Notes under the pieces: generated by a model
Told to the model about the DNA's origin: nothing
Databases searched by the model: none
Seen by the model: the letters and a program-made list of their open reading frames with translations, nothing else
Program-made: the position numbers and the translations under genes
Origin: Parerythrobacter aestuarii
GTDB taxonomy: Bacteria; Pseudomonadota; Alphaproteobacteria; Sphingomonadales; Sphingomonadaceae
Direction: 5' to 3'
Length of the DNA stretch: 64,000 nucleotides
Assembly (NCBI RefSeq): GCF_030140925.1
Contig: NZ_JARBWD010000001.1
Span: forward strand, 930,001 to 994,000
Part shown: piece by piece, positions 50,496-60,981 of the stretch
How the letters are laid out: every line of letters starts with the position of its first letter
Position numbering within the stretch: position 1 is the first letter of the stretch

Positions 50496-50520
50496 TCCGC
50501 TAGGCCAGGAAAAGCACGAA

Positions 50521-50557
50521 AGGAGGGGCGCAACCGCAAGGTTGCGCCCCTTCCTTA
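50521..50557. terminator. Intrinsic terminator between the S9 peptidase gene and the convergent gene
   Basis: AGGGGCGCAACC and GGTTGCGCCCCT form a 12-bp stem around a GCAA tetraloop (50524-50551), then TCCTTATT. The near-symmetric AAGG/CCTT ends could serve both convergent genes. Confidence 0.85.
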
Positions 50558-50611
50558 TTCCGCGTCGCCTAAACCGTTATTGATATCAACGGGTTGTAGC
50601 AGTTCGCGGGA

Positions 50612-51151
50612 TCACTCTATCCGCCGGCCCTTGACCCCGGTCTGGCCATTCACGCGGATGAAATAACTGCCCATCGCGGCTTTCTTGAAGACGACGGTCT
50701 GGCCAGCCTTGGGGGGTTTCCAGCCCATCTTGGTCTCGGCAATGCGCCAGACCGAACCTTCCTGCGTGGTGAAAATCCAGCTTTCGCGACCTTCACGGCG
50801 AGCCTTGGTGATCGTCGTCTCGAGTTCGTTCATTTCGCCGTCTTCGCCGCCGAACAGCTTGATCTTCGGCAGGCTGAAGCCGAACAGGCCGCGCTTGGTC
50901 TCCTCGACATCGGCTTTGTCGACAACCTGCAGGCTGCCATCTTCGGTGGCCGCAATCACTTCGCCGACTTCCCTGTCATAGCAGGCCAGCCGGGCGGTCG
51001 GTTCGGCAATCGAGCGACAAGCCTTGAGCTGCTCGATCGTGTCCTCGCTATTAGGCACCACCGAGTCTTGCGCGCTTGCTGTCCCAAGGGGAAGAGCGCC
51101 AGTTGCAAGGGCTGCGCAGCCAATGGCTACAGGAAGGGGAAATCGCCGCAT
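50612..51151 (-). CDS. Secreted protein of unknown function
   Basis: 179 residues from the ATG at 51151 (GGAGGA upstream). A signal peptide ends near GTASAQDS. The mature part has a cysteine pair (LKACRSIAEPTARLACYDREVGE) and a C-terminal FTTQEGSVWRIAETKMGW block with basic strands. The ELKACRxxxxPxxRLACYD pattern recalls secreted proteins of unknown function found in alphaproteobacteria. It is divergent from the second TonB receptor and may share its regulatory region. Confidence 0.75.
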   Translation of the reverse strand: MRRFPLPVAIGCAALATGALPLGTASAQDSVVPNSEDTIEQLKACRSIAEPTARLACYDREVGEVIAATEDGSLQVVDKADVEETKRGLFGFSLPKIKLFGGEDGEMNELETTITKARREGRESWIFTTQEGSVWRIAETKMGWKPPKAGQTVVFKKAAMGSYFIRVNGQTGVKGRRIE

Positions 51152-51370
51152 GTGTCCTCCGATATTGTCGCTGTGAACTGCCACATGGCAGCGCTCGCGC
51201 CAACTGTCACTTCAAAGTCACACATGCTCGAACAACCGCGAAATCCGCCGTTTCTCGATTGATACGAGGCTTGGCCGTGGCCTAGAGGCGCATCATTCGG
51301 ATCACTGTGTCCGAAGGACCAACCGTTCAAGGCGTGCCCAAGGGGGGCACGCGGGATCAAGGGGATTGGA

Positions 51371-54253
51371 ATGTCCAACCGTTTTAATAAGGCGGCTCTT
51401 CTCACCGGTACCGTAATGGCCGGTGCGATGATCGCTACTCCGGCTTATGCCCAGGATGAAGAAGGCGCTTCCAGCAACGACGGCCTGATCGTCGTTACCG
51501 GTTCGCGTATTGCTCAGCGCAATGTCGAAACCGCTGCTCCGATCGCAGTCGTGCAGGATGAAGAATTCAAGCTCTCCGGCACGGTCAACGTCGAAAACGT
51601 GGTCAACACGCTGCCGCAGGTTGTCCCGGGTTTCACCTCCAACTCGAACAACCCGGGTACCGGTACTGCTACGCTGAACCTGCGTGGCCTCGGCTCGACC
51701 CGCACCATGGTGCTGGTCAACGGCCGCCGCTGGATGTTCTACGATACAGCGCAGATCGTCGACCTTAACACCATCCCGAACTTCCTGCTCGACAGCGTGG
51801 ACGTCGTGACCGGTGGTGCATCGGCAGTTTACGGTTCGGACGCTCTGGCTGGCGTCGTCAACTTCCGCCTCAAGGACGTTGAAGGCATCGAAGCTGGTGC
51901 ACAGTACTCGCTGACCCAGGAAGGTGACGGCGCTCGTTACCAGATCTACGGTGCAATCGGCACTTCGTTCGACGATGGTCGCGGTAGCGCCACTGTCTAC
52001 GCCGAGTACTACAACCGTAAGCCGATCTTCCAGGGCGACCGTGCGTTCTCGAACTTTGCTCTTGGTGGTGAAGCCTTCGGCCTCAACCAGCTGCAGTTCG
52101 GTTCGTCGACCCTGCCGAACGGCGTGATCCGTTACTTCGGTGACGGCGACCGCACCGGCACCGAATTCGCTGCCAACCGCGCAGTCGTGTTCGACAACAC
52201 CCCGGGTGAATTCCGCACCCGTACCGGCGACACCTACAACTACGCTCCGGTCAACTACCTGCAGATCCCGCAGGAACGTTACCTGATGGGCGGCTACGCT
52301 GACTACGAGTTTGCCGATGGTCACGAAGCCTACATGGAAGTGTCGTTCGTCAACAACCGCGTTGCCCAGGAGCTTGCTGCTACCCCGGTAACCGGTTCGT
52401 TCAACGTCAACCTCGCTACCATCCAGCCGTTCCTGTCGCCGGGCGACTTCGCTCAGCTGCAGCAGCTGGATGCGACCGAAACCGACGGCAACCCCGGCAA
52501 CACCGTGCTGTTCCTGCAGCGCCGTACGATCGAAACCGGTCCGCGTAACAGCCTCGACGAGCGTAATGCTTTCCGTGTGCTGGGCGGCGTTCGTGGTTCG
52601 ATCACCGATTGGCTGAACTACGATGCCTACTACATGTATGCACGTACGCGTAACGCCAACGTCCAGGCCGGTAACATCTCGCGCTCGGCCTTCCAGGCCG
52701 GTCTCGACGGCTCGGCTCCGGCGATCAACATCTTCGGCCTTGGCACGCTCACGCCCGCCATGGTTCAGCAGATCTCGATCCAGGCACAGAACGGCGACAT
52801 TTCGACGCTTGAAGTTGCCAACGCTGCCCTTTCGGGCTTCCTCGGTGACCTCGGCATGGGCGGTGGCGACATCGGCTTCGCCGTTGGTGTCGAATACCGT
52901 GAAGTCGGTTCGCGCTTCATTCCGGACACCGCACTCGCATCGGGTGACGTTATCGGCTTCAACGCCGGTAGCCCGACCGAAGGTGGCTACAACGTTCGCG
53001 AATTCTTCGCCGAGCTGAACATCCCGATCCTCGAAACCGACAGCGGTCTTCGCCTCGAAGCTACCGGTGCTGCGCGCTATTCCGATTACTCGACGCAGGC
53101 AATCGGTGGCGTCTGGACCTATGCTGCTGGCGTGGAATTCGCACCGGTTGATGGTCTGACCCTTCGCGGTCAGTACCAGCGCGCGGTTCGTGCTCCGAAC
53201 GTGGGTGAGCTGTTCCAGGGCCAGGCCATTGGCTTCCCTGGCGCGAACGACCCCTGTGCCGATCCGGCCGCAGCCACTAACGCTACCGTTCGCGCACTGT
53301 GCGAAGCGACTGGCGTCCCGGCAGCCAACGTCGGTAACCCGGGCATTCAGCTGAACGCTCAGATCCCGGCACTGTTCGGCGGTAACCCGAACCTCTCGGA
53401 AGAAACTTCGGATAGCTGGACCGCTGGTGTGGTCCTGCAGCCGGCGTTCATTCCGGGCCTGACGATCACGGCCGACTACTTCGACATCAGCGTCGACAAC
53501 GCAATCTCGGTTGCTGGTGGTAGTCTCCAGGGCCTCCTGAACCTCTGCTACGCCGATATCCAGGATATCAACAGCGCAGCATGTCAGGCGTTCGTCGGTA
53601 CGCGTAATGGTGCCGGTGCCATCACCACGGCTAATCCGCCGCTGGTTGGCAACGCCAACATCGCAAGCCTGTTCGTCTCGGGTGTCGACCTTCAGGTCAA
53701 CTACTCGACGACACTTCCGTTCTCGCTGCTGACCGATACGGGTGAACAGACGTTCAACATGAACTTCCTCGGCACCTGGACGGATACCTCGGGCTTCGTG
53801 CCGGTGGTTGGTCTCAACCGTACGGTGCAGTGCGCGGGTGAATTCGCCAACGAGTGTGGCGAGCCGACCCCGTCGTTCAAGTGGACCGCTCGTGCGTCGT
53901 TCGTGGATGGTCCGCTGACCACCTCGATCCGCTGGCGTCACCTGAGCAGCGTCAAGGATGACGATGACACGGTCGACTACGCAGCGTTCAACGGTGTTGA
54001 GAACATCAACGCCTACGACCTCGTCGACCTGACCTTCTCGTTCGAAGTCAACGAACAGGTGACGATCGCTCTCGGCGTGAACAACCTGTTCGACACCCTG
54101 CCGCAGACGCCGACTTTCGACGCCAACGGCTTCGTCAGCAGCACCAACAACGGTACGCTGGTGGGTTCGAACCAGGAGCAGGCCAACACCTACCCGAGCA
54201 CCTACGACGTGCTGGGCCGTGACTTCTTCGCTTCGATTGCAGTCCGCTTCTAA
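51371..54253 (+). CDS. TonB-dependent receptor
   Basis: 960 residues with signal peptide ending near ATPAYAQDEEG, TonB box-like LIVVTGSRI (about 39-47), and a plug with LRGLGSTRTMVLVNGRRW and GGASAVYGSDALAGVVNF. The barrel ends in FFASIAVRF (C-terminal Phe). Six cysteines lie in three close pairs (DPC-ALC, NLC-AAC, VQC-NEC). A leader hairpin (GCGTGCCC/GGGCACGC, 51332-51352) precedes the ribosome site. The substrate is unknown; it is a distant relative of the first receptor. Confidence 0.9.
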   Translation: MSNRFNKAALLTGTVMAGAMIATPAYAQDEEGASSNDGLIVVTGSRIAQRNVETAAPIAVVQDEEFKLSGTVNVENVVNTLPQVVPGFTSNSNNPGTGTATLNLRGLGSTRTMVLVNGRRWMFYDTAQIVDLNTIPNFLLDSVDVVTGGASAVYGSDALAGVVNFRLKDVEGIEAGAQYSLTQEGDGARYQIYGAIGTSFDDGRGSATVYAEYYNRKPIFQGDRAFSNFALGGEAFGLNQLQFGSSTLPNGVIRYFGDGDRTGTEFAANRAVVFDNTPGEFRTRTGDTYNYAPVNYLQIPQERYLMGGYADYEFADGHEAYMEVSFVNNRVAQELAATPVTGSFNVNLATIQPFLSPGDFAQLQQLDATETDGNPGNTVLFLQRRTIETGPRNSLDERNAFRVLGGVRGSITDWLNYDAYYMYARTRNANVQAGNISRSAFQAGLDGSAPAINIFGLGTLTPAMVQQISIQAQNGDISTLEVANAALSGFLGDLGMGGGDIGFAVGVEYREVGSRFIPDTALASGDVIGFNAGSPTEGGYNVREFFAELNIPILETDSGLRLEATGAARYSDYSTQAIGGVWTYAAGVEFAPVDGLTLRGQYQRAVRAPNVGELFQGQAIGFPGANDPCADPAAATNATVRALCEATGVPAANVGNPGIQLNAQIPALFGGNPNLSEETSDSWTAGVVLQPAFIPGLTITADYFDISVDNAISVAGGSLQGLLNLCYADIQDINSAACQAFVGTRNGAGAITTANPPLVGNANIASLFVSGVDLQVNYSTTLPFSLLTDTGEQTFNMNFLGTWTDTSGFVPVVGLNRTVQCAGEFANECGEPTPSFKWTARASFVDGPLTTSIRWRHLSSVKDDDDTVDYAAFNGVENINAYDLVDLTFSFEVNEQVTIALGVNNLFDTLPQTPTFDANGFVSSTNNGTLVGSNQEQANTYPSTYDVLGRDFFASIAVRF

Positions 54254-54279
54254 GCGACCGGTCACACGGTAAAGAAAAC

Positions 54280-54311
54280 GGGCGGTGAGGCTTCGGCCTC
54301 GCCGCCCTTTT
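54280..54311 (+). terminator. Intrinsic terminator after the second TonB-dependent receptor
   Basis: GGGCGGTGAGGC pairs with GCCTCGCCGCCC (one G-T pair) around a TTCG tetraloop, followed by TTTTCTTTT. Confidence 0.9.
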
Positions 54312-54415
54312 CTTTTGTCCGCTCTGGGCGGATCGACAATTCAAGAAACACGCGACCAAGGGCTTACCGAGAAGCCGGTGGGTCAAGTCGTCACGAGGGG
54401 TAGGGGCGCTCGACC

Positions 54416-55327
54416 CTAAGACTGCAGGGTAAGCTCCCTGAAGTCGGCAAACGGGTCGGCAGCGCCGCTCTCGCTCAGCGGGGTCGATCTGGTTTCCACC
54501 AGCCCACCAGACTGAATAGCGCTGCGGAAACCCTCGCCATCGGCTGTCGTGCGACAGGCCTGTTCGAGGGAATTGATCCGACCGATCTCGTTCCGGGCCC
54601 GGCCAGCGAGGGTTTCCAAGGTTGATGCAACCTGCTGGCCTGTCACGCCTGCGCCTAGCAGCAGGGTCCGCCTTATCGCCTCGGAGATTTCCCATGCGGC
54701 CGAATTGGCTCCGAACCTTTGCGCGCCTTCCTGTACGGCCTGCATGACCAGCGGCGGAACATAGGCCTGGCCCTCGACCCGGTGGGCCAAGGCGGCATGC
54801 GCCACTGTAAAGAGGTCCTTGCGGTCGAAGATCCACCCGATCTGCATCCGCCGATCGCGGTTATGGGCAAGGATCGGCCCGTCCATCCGATGTGTCATGA
54901 GCGCCACCGTGCCATCCGGCCTGAGGACACGTCCGACTTCCTGCGATACTTCAGCCGTGTTGCCGTATTCGAACCCGAACTGGCTGACGACCGCATCGAA
55001 GCTCCCGGCGTCGAAAGGGAGTTTCTCCATTCCAATTCCGCCAATGGTCTCGCAACCCTGCGGCGGGGTCGGCAATTCGGGTGCAAGGTCGATACCGACG
55101 AGGGAGAGGTCGGGACGCTTGGCTGCCAGCCATCCCAACACCCGCCCGTCACCTGTTGCCAGGTCGAGAACGCGCGCTTGCTGGGGAAGAGCGGCGCACC
55201 AGTCCTGCCACTTGGCCCTTTGGAGAGCTTCGATCCCACTCCAACCGTCAGGCAGGCAACCGCCCTGTCCCTGACCGTCCTGCTGGGCCCAGAAATCTCC
55301 CCACGCGTCTTCGCCGACATTACTCAT
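54416..55327 (-). CDS. Class I SAM-dependent methyltransferase
   Basis: 303 residues. SAM motif I is VLDLATGDGRVLGWLA (about 53-68), followed by SLVGIDLAPEL and FDAVVSQFGFEYGNT, the UbiE/methyltransferase-11 pattern. The C-terminal half (about 190-303) is helical. It overlaps the start of the TPR-oxygenase gene by 4 bp, so it is the last gene of a three-gene unit. Substrate unknown. Confidence 0.8.
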   Translation of the reverse strand: MSNVGEDAWGDFWAQQDGQGQGGCLPDGWSGIEALQRAKWQDWCAALPQQARVLDLATGDGRVLGWLAAKRPDLSLVGIDLAPELPTPPQGCETIGGIGMEKLPFDAGSFDAVVSQFGFEYGNTAEVSQEVGRVLRPDGTVALMTHRMDGPILAHNRDRRMQIGWIFDRKDLFTVAHAALAHRVEGQAYVPPLVMQAVQEGAQRFGANSAAWEISEAIRRTLLLGAGVTGQQVASTLETLAGRARNEIGRINSLEQACRTTADGEGFRSAIQSGGLVETRSTPLSESGAADPFADFRELTLQS

Positions 55328-57012
55328 GGCAGTGAGTCTTCGTCGGTGACGACGTCGAAAGCAACCGTCATCCTTTGAGCAGCGCTGAAAGGGGTTGTGC
55401 CGTGATAGAGCGTGCTGGGAAACAGTGCGAGATGGCCAATCTGCGGCTCGATAACCTGCACCGGGCCTAGATCGAGCCGCAGGTCCGGCGCTGGACGCCC
55501 GATCTCGAGTGCACCATCGCCTGGTTGCCGTCCTTCCGGCAGGACCAGGTAGCAGGCCGAGCTGACGATACCTTGCGGATGGATGTGAGCGGTATGATGA
55601 TCACCACCTCCAAACAGGCGCACCGACCACGAGCCCAGGATCTTCCACGGTGTGTCGCGGTGACGCAGGAGAGGATGGGTCGGATCGTGCGAAGGAAGCT
55701 GGTCACGATAGTTCTCCAGCGTCGCGCGGATGGCCTGCTGCAAGGCTGCAAACTCCGGCTCCAACCGATGGAACAAGATCCCACGTGTCTGCGACCCGCC
55801 GCGCAGCGATTGACCCAGCGGCATTGGTGAGCCGTCGTGCAAGGCATGGAGTTTCTCGATCGCAGGCGCGAGAACCGCTTCGGCATCAACCAGCGGCAGC
55901 AGGCTGACCAACCCGGCCTGTTCATGCAGCCAGGAGGCACGGTCATCGCCCGCAAGCCGCCAAGCAATCCCCCTCATTGCCCAGGCCGAAATATCCCACG
56001 CCTGCTCGGCCAGCGCCTTTTCTAGCAGTTCCTGGGCGCGATCCAGCTGCCCCAATCGGATGCGGTGCCGTGCTTCATGGAGCCAGCGGTCTGCGCGTTC
56101 GAGTTGGAGTTCAGCGAATACGCTTTCGGCGTGCGCATCGTCGCCCGCCGCTCCAGCGTTGATAGCCTCAAGCAAGCCAAAATGAGGCTGGTCAGGGAAC
56201 CGCCGATACGCATCCGCTGCGACTTCCACTGCTTCGGCGGCATAGTCGAGCCCCGCCAGAACCGCGCAATGATCGGCCGGGATATTCGGGTCCTGCGGTG
56301 CCCGCCGGGCCGCCTCGGCATAGGGCGCGGTAAAGTCAACATCGCCCATTGCGTGGCGCAGCTGGGCCAGGAATCGCAGGCCCTCGAGCCAGCCCGGAGC
56401 CTGCTGCACGATCTGCTCGGCTATGTTGCGCGCGCCTGAGACATCGCCAGCGACATCGAGCGCCTGTGCTTTGGCCAACCACAAATCGGCATCGGCGGCA
56501 TTGATCGCCAGCGCCCTGTCCACTCGCTCCACGGCATCCGCTTCACCGCGTTCGATGGCCATGCGTGCCCGGCCGTGCAACGCACGAGCGTGCGCCGGAT
56601 CGAGGGCGATGCAGGCGTCATACCATCGAGCTGCTCCGGCCGGATCGCCCGCTGCGCGCTCCGCGTGACCCATGGCCGCGCAATAGCGCGGCAGTTTCGC
56701 GCCTTCCTCGGCGAAGTCCAACAGCGTCCGACGTGCTTCGCGGGGGAAACCGGCCCCGGTTTGGGCAATGCCCAGATTGATCGCGAAGTCGAGCGTTCCC
56801 GGCCTCGCCTTGAGCGCTGCTGCAAAGTGTTCGGCGGCCTCTGCAGGCTCTCCCCTTCGGATCGCGAGATTGCCGGCGGTGTTGAGCAAGTCGGCATGGC
56901 CGGGATGTTCCGACAGCGCCTGTTCGATCGCAGCCTTTGCTGCGGCGACATCACCTGCCCGTTCGGCAGATATGGCCCGACCATGCCATTCCTGTGGCGT
57001 CAGCGAACTCAC
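55324..57012 (-). CDS. TPR protein with C-terminal putative 2OG-Fe(II) oxygenase domain
   Basis: 562 residues. About ten TPR-like helical repeats (residues 1-350, e.g. AIEQALSEHPGHADLLNTAG) are followed by a linker and an oxygenase domain (about 455-560). It has WSVRLFGGGDHHTAHIHPQG, ACYLVLPEG and LALFPSTLYHGTTPF, matching the 2OG-FeII_Oxy_5 pattern with candidate metal histidines. Four-bp overlaps join it to the genes on both sides. The TPRs probably bind a protein substrate or partner; a protein hydroxylation role is an inference. Confidence 0.8.
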   Translation of the reverse strand: MSSLTPQEWHGRAISAERAGDVAAAKAAIEQALSEHPGHADLLNTAGNLAIRRGEPAEAAEHFAAALKARPGTLDFAINLGIAQTGAGFPREARRTLLDFAEEGAKLPRYCAAMGHAERAAGDPAGAARWYDACIALDPAHARALHGRARMAIERGEADAVERVDRALAINAADADLWLAKAQALDVAGDVSGARNIAEQIVQQAPGWLEGLRFLAQLRHAMGDVDFTAPYAEAARRAPQDPNIPADHCAVLAGLDYAAEAVEVAADAYRRFPDQPHFGLLEAINAGAAGDDAHAESVFAELQLERADRWLHEARHRIRLGQLDRAQELLEKALAEQAWDISAWAMRGIAWRLAGDDRASWLHEQAGLVSLLPLVDAEAVLAPAIEKLHALHDGSPMPLGQSLRGGSQTRGILFHRLEPEFAALQQAIRATLENYRDQLPSHDPTHPLLRHRDTPWKILGSWSVRLFGGGDHHTAHIHPQGIVSSACYLVLPEGRQPGDGALEIGRPAPDLRLDLGPVQVIEPQIGHLALFPSTLYHGTTPFSAAQRMTVAFDVVTDEDSLP

Positions 57013-57752
57013 CGGTCCCGCAACCAGCCAGTGATGGCGTAGCGACCCAGCGGTGCAAATGGGGCCACCATGCTGACGGAATGGGGCTGTGGCACCGCGA
57101 GCAGGTTCAAACTGTTGAACCGAGGCAGGAAAGCCTGCTCGATATTGCCGTCGCTATCGAAGAATTGCAGGTAACCGCCCCAGTCCGGCTTCCAGTCGTC
57201 AATCGTGAGATTGAGAACGTAGGCGACCTTCCAACCTTCTGCGACGTGACTGTCGATATGGAGGCCGAGAAACTGCGATCGGGCAAACAGCGTGGCCTGA
57301 CCATCGGCCTTCACCAGGTCGCCAAACCCGGTGATGTCGCGCGCCAGCTGGAGGAAGTCAGGCGTGTTGATGTATTCGAGGATCAGTTCGTGCGGGCCGC
57401 CGGGATCCCAGCCTTCCTGCACCGCCTGCACGATCGGGTACTGGGCATAGCGAAAAGCATAGTCTCCGCGAGCGCCTGCAGCATCGGTGGCTGCCCCCAG
57501 CGCCTGCGCACGCTGCTGGCCTGTCGGCGTAGCCATGTCGCGGTGAAGGACCTGTTGCGGCCCTTGGAATTCGGACCCGTCAGCCTGCATGGCGAGGCCC
57601 CACGCAGTCGAGTTCTGGAGGATCGAGCGAATCTCCTCAGCAGTGTCCCGGGTCAGGACATCCCGCACTTGCACCCGTGTATCGCGCGCAAAACGGGTGG
57701 CGAGCTCAGCGCGATCGAGCGCCGGATTTATTTCGAATAGCTTCTTCGTCAT
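57009..57752 (-). CDS. 2OG-Fe(II) oxygenase (prolyl-hydroxylase-like)
   Basis: 247 residues from the ATG at 57752 (GGCGGGA upstream; an upstream extension has no support). The Fe-binding HxD is in GLHIDSHVAEGWKVAYVLNL, the distal His in VPQPHSVSMV, and the 2OG-binding Arg is probably in PLGRYAITGW, so the triad looks complete. The group includes SM-20/PHD-like enzymes acting on proline or other protein residues. First gene of the operon with the TPR-oxygenase and the methyltransferase. Confidence 0.82.
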   Translation of the reverse strand: MTKKLFEINPALDRAELATRFARDTRVQVRDVLTRDTAEEIRSILQNSTAWGLAMQADGSEFQGPQQVLHRDMATPTGQQRAQALGAATDAAGARGDYAFRYAQYPIVQAVQEGWDPGGPHELILEYINTPDFLQLARDITGFGDLVKADGQATLFARSQFLGLHIDSHVAEGWKVAYVLNLTIDDWKPDWGGYLQFFDSDGNIEQAFLPRFNSLNLLAVPQPHSVSMVAPFAPLGRYAITGWLRDR

Positions 57753-57886
57753 GATCCCGCCGCGCTTTATGCGTAAGGCTATCTGCTTGGCAACCGGATG
57801 CGCCGCTCGTCCAGAGAATGCCAGTTGACGCAAACGTAAGGTGATCCTAGTCGAGTGGCAAATTGAAACCAAGAGAGGTGAGAGCC

Positions 57887-59059
<1,173 letters not shown>

Positions 59060-59070
59060 AGATAGCCTGA

Positions 59071-59090
59071 GCCCCAGCGCAGGCTGGGGC
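59071..59090. repeat. Sphingomonad-type intergenic palindrome (REP-like)
   Basis: GCCCCAG (59071-59077) and CTGGGGC (59084-59090) form a short stem in the gap between the thiolase and SDR genes. A similar GC-rich palindrome is at 12510. No T run, so it is not a strong terminator. Confidence 0.5.
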
Positions 59091-59151
59091 CTCCCACAAT
59101 ACTCAATGATGTCCCAGCCTTCGCTGCGACTCATGCCAGAGAGGAAAAACA

Positions 59152-59937
59152 ATGGAAGTTTCAGCCAATACTCCCGCAGTCGTCACCGGCGGTGCATCGG
59201 GCCTCGGTGCCGCCACGGCCCGCGCGCTTGCAGCCAAGGGAGCCATGGTCGCCATCTTCGACATGAACGAAGAGAAGGGCAACGCCATGGCGGCCGAGCT
59301 CGGCGGTGTGTTCTGCAAGGTCAATGTGACCAGCGACGAAGAAGTCGATGCAGGTTTCGCGGCAGCGCGCGAAGCGCACGGCCAGGAGCGGATCCTCGTC
59401 AACTGCGCAGGGATCGGCAACGCCATCAAGACCGCCAGCCGCAGCAAGGAAGACGGCTCGATCAAGCATTTCCCGATCAGCGCCTTCGATTTCGTCATCC
59501 AGGTCAATCTGATCGGCACCTTCCGCTGCATCGCCAAGTCGGCTGCGGGCATGCTCACGCTCGACCCGATGGGTGAATACGGCGAACGCGGCGCGATCGT
59601 GAACACTGCTTCGGTTGCCGGTGAAGACGGTCAGATCGGCCAGGCGGCCTATTCGGCGTCGAAGGCCGGGGTGATCGGCATGACCTTGCCGATTGCGCGC
59701 GACCTCATGAACGAAGGTATCCGCGTCAACACCATCCTGCCGGGCATCTTCGACACCCCGCTGCTGCAGGCCGCACCGCAGAACGTGAAGGACGCGCTCG
59801 CTGCTTCCGTCCCGTTCCCCAAGCGCCTCGGCCAGCCCGACGAGTATGCCAAGCTCGCCATGTGCATGATCGAGACCGGCTACTTCAACGGCGAGGACGT
59901 TCGCCTCGATGGTGCCATTCGCATGGCTCCGCGGTAA
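59152..59937 (+). CDS. SDR family dehydrogenase (3-hydroxyacyl-CoA dehydrogenase type II-like)
   Basis: 261 residues; ATG at 59152 follows AGAGGAAA. The Rossmann glycine motif is TGGASGLG (12-19), NAG is in VNCAGIG, and the catalytic Tyr167-x3-Lys171 is in YSASK. The C-terminal region matches HSD17B10-like enzymes that oxidise 3-hydroxyacyl-CoA with NAD+. Between thiolase and enoyl-CoA hydratase, so it fits a beta-oxidation set; the substrate is not resolved. Confidence 0.9.
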   Translation: MEVSANTPAVVTGGASGLGAATARALAAKGAMVAIFDMNEEKGNAMAAELGGVFCKVNVTSDEEVDAGFAAAREAHGQERILVNCAGIGNAIKTASRSKEDGSIKHFPISAFDFVIQVNLIGTFRCIAKSAAGMLTLDPMGEYGERGAIVNTASVAGEDGQIGQAAYSASKAGVIGMTLPIARDLMNEGIRVNTILPGIFDTPLLQAAPQNVKDALAASVPFPKRLGQPDEYAKLAMCMIETGYFNGEDVRLDGAIRMAPR

Positions 59938-59991
59938 GGGTGGACTTTCCTACTCTGATGTCCGGCGCTAGCGTGTCGGCATGATTTTCGA

Positions 59992-60041
59992 AGCGCCCCG
60001 CATTCCCCTGTTCCAGCAGTGGAATCGGGGCGCTGGTTTTT
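59992..60041 (+). terminator. Intrinsic terminator after the SDR gene
   Basis: AGCGCCCCG pairs with CGGGGCGCT, extended by ATTCC/GGAAT (offset by one base), then GG and TTTTT. Confidence 0.88.
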
Positions 60042-60108
60042 CCGTCTTTGGACTGTGTAACATGCGGTCCATGTGTGCTTCAGATGCGATGATGGGAGAG
60101 GCTTCACG

Positions 60109-60981
60109 ATGACCGACTACACCCAGATCCTGGTCGATAAGGATGACGGTATCGCCACCGTCACGCTCAATCGTCCGGAAAAGATGAATGCCTTTACCCG
60201 CACGATGATGGACGAAATCATTGCGGCGATGGATGACATCGATGCCGATGACGATGTGCGGGCTGTGATCTTCACAGGGGCTGGGGATCGGGCCTTCTGC
60301 GCCGGGGCCGATCTGACGCCGGAAGGCGGAGGACATGTATTCTCGGACCCGACACAGGTCGAAGACCTGTCAGACGAGCGCGTCCGCGATGGCGGCGGGC
60401 GGCTGACGCTGCGGTTGTTCGACAGCACCAAGCCGCTGATCAGCGCCTGCAACGGCGTGGCAGTAGGCGTGGGCATCACCATGCAGCTGCCGATGGACAT
60501 CCGGCTTGCCTCGGACAACGCCCGATACGGTTTCGTCTTCGCCCGGCGCGGGATCGTGCCCGAAGCGGCATCGAGCTGGTTCTTGCCGAAGATCGTCGGA
60601 ATCAGCCAGGCACTCGAGTGGTGCTATTCGGGCCGCGTGTTCGATGCGCAGGAAGCACTGGCTGGCGGGCTGGTGCGCTCGGTCCACCCGCAGGTCGAAC
60701 TGATGGATGTGGCTCGCGGGATCGCCCGTGAGATCGCCGACAACACATCGGCCGTGTCCGTCGCCATGACCCGGGCCATGATGTGGCGCCTTCCTAGCGA
60801 GGATCATCCGATGGGCGCGCACCGGGTCGACAGCAGGGCGATCTATCGACTGTCGCGCGGCAAGGATGCAAAGGAAGGCATCGCCAGCTTCCTCGAAAAG
60901 CGTGCGCCGAACTATCCGGGCAAGCCGAGCGAAGACATGCCCGACTTCTATCCCTGGTGGGAGGAGCCTGAATACAAATGA
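60109..60981 (+). CDS. Enoyl-CoA hydratase/isomerase (crotonase) family protein
   Basis: 290 residues from the ATG at 60109 (GGGAGAGG upstream). Oxyanion-hole segments AFCAGADL and NGVAVGVGITMQL are intact, with a conserved Glu in RRGIVPEAASSWFLP. The second catalytic residue position is less clear, so hydratase versus another crotonase reaction is not settled. It overlaps the MTA phosphorylase gene by 4 bp. Confidence 0.88.
   Translation: MTDYTQILVDKDDGIATVTLNRPEKMNAFTRTMMDEIIAAMDDIDADDDVRAVIFTGAGDRAFCAGADLTPEGGGHVFSDPTQVEDLSDERVRDGGGRLTLRLFDSTKPLISACNGVAVGVGITMQLPMDIRLASDNARYGFVFARRGIVPEAASSWFLPKIVGISQALEWCYSGRVFDAQEALAGGLVRSVHPQVELMDVARGIAREIADNTSAVSVAMTRAMMWRLPSEDHPMGAHRVDSRAIYRLSRGKDAKEGIASFLEKRAPNYPGKPSEDMPDFYPWWEEPEYK

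Noticed and set aside
51302..54265. 987-codon antisense frame over the second TonB receptor
   Set aside because: Same effect; the plus-strand gene is complete with family motifs.
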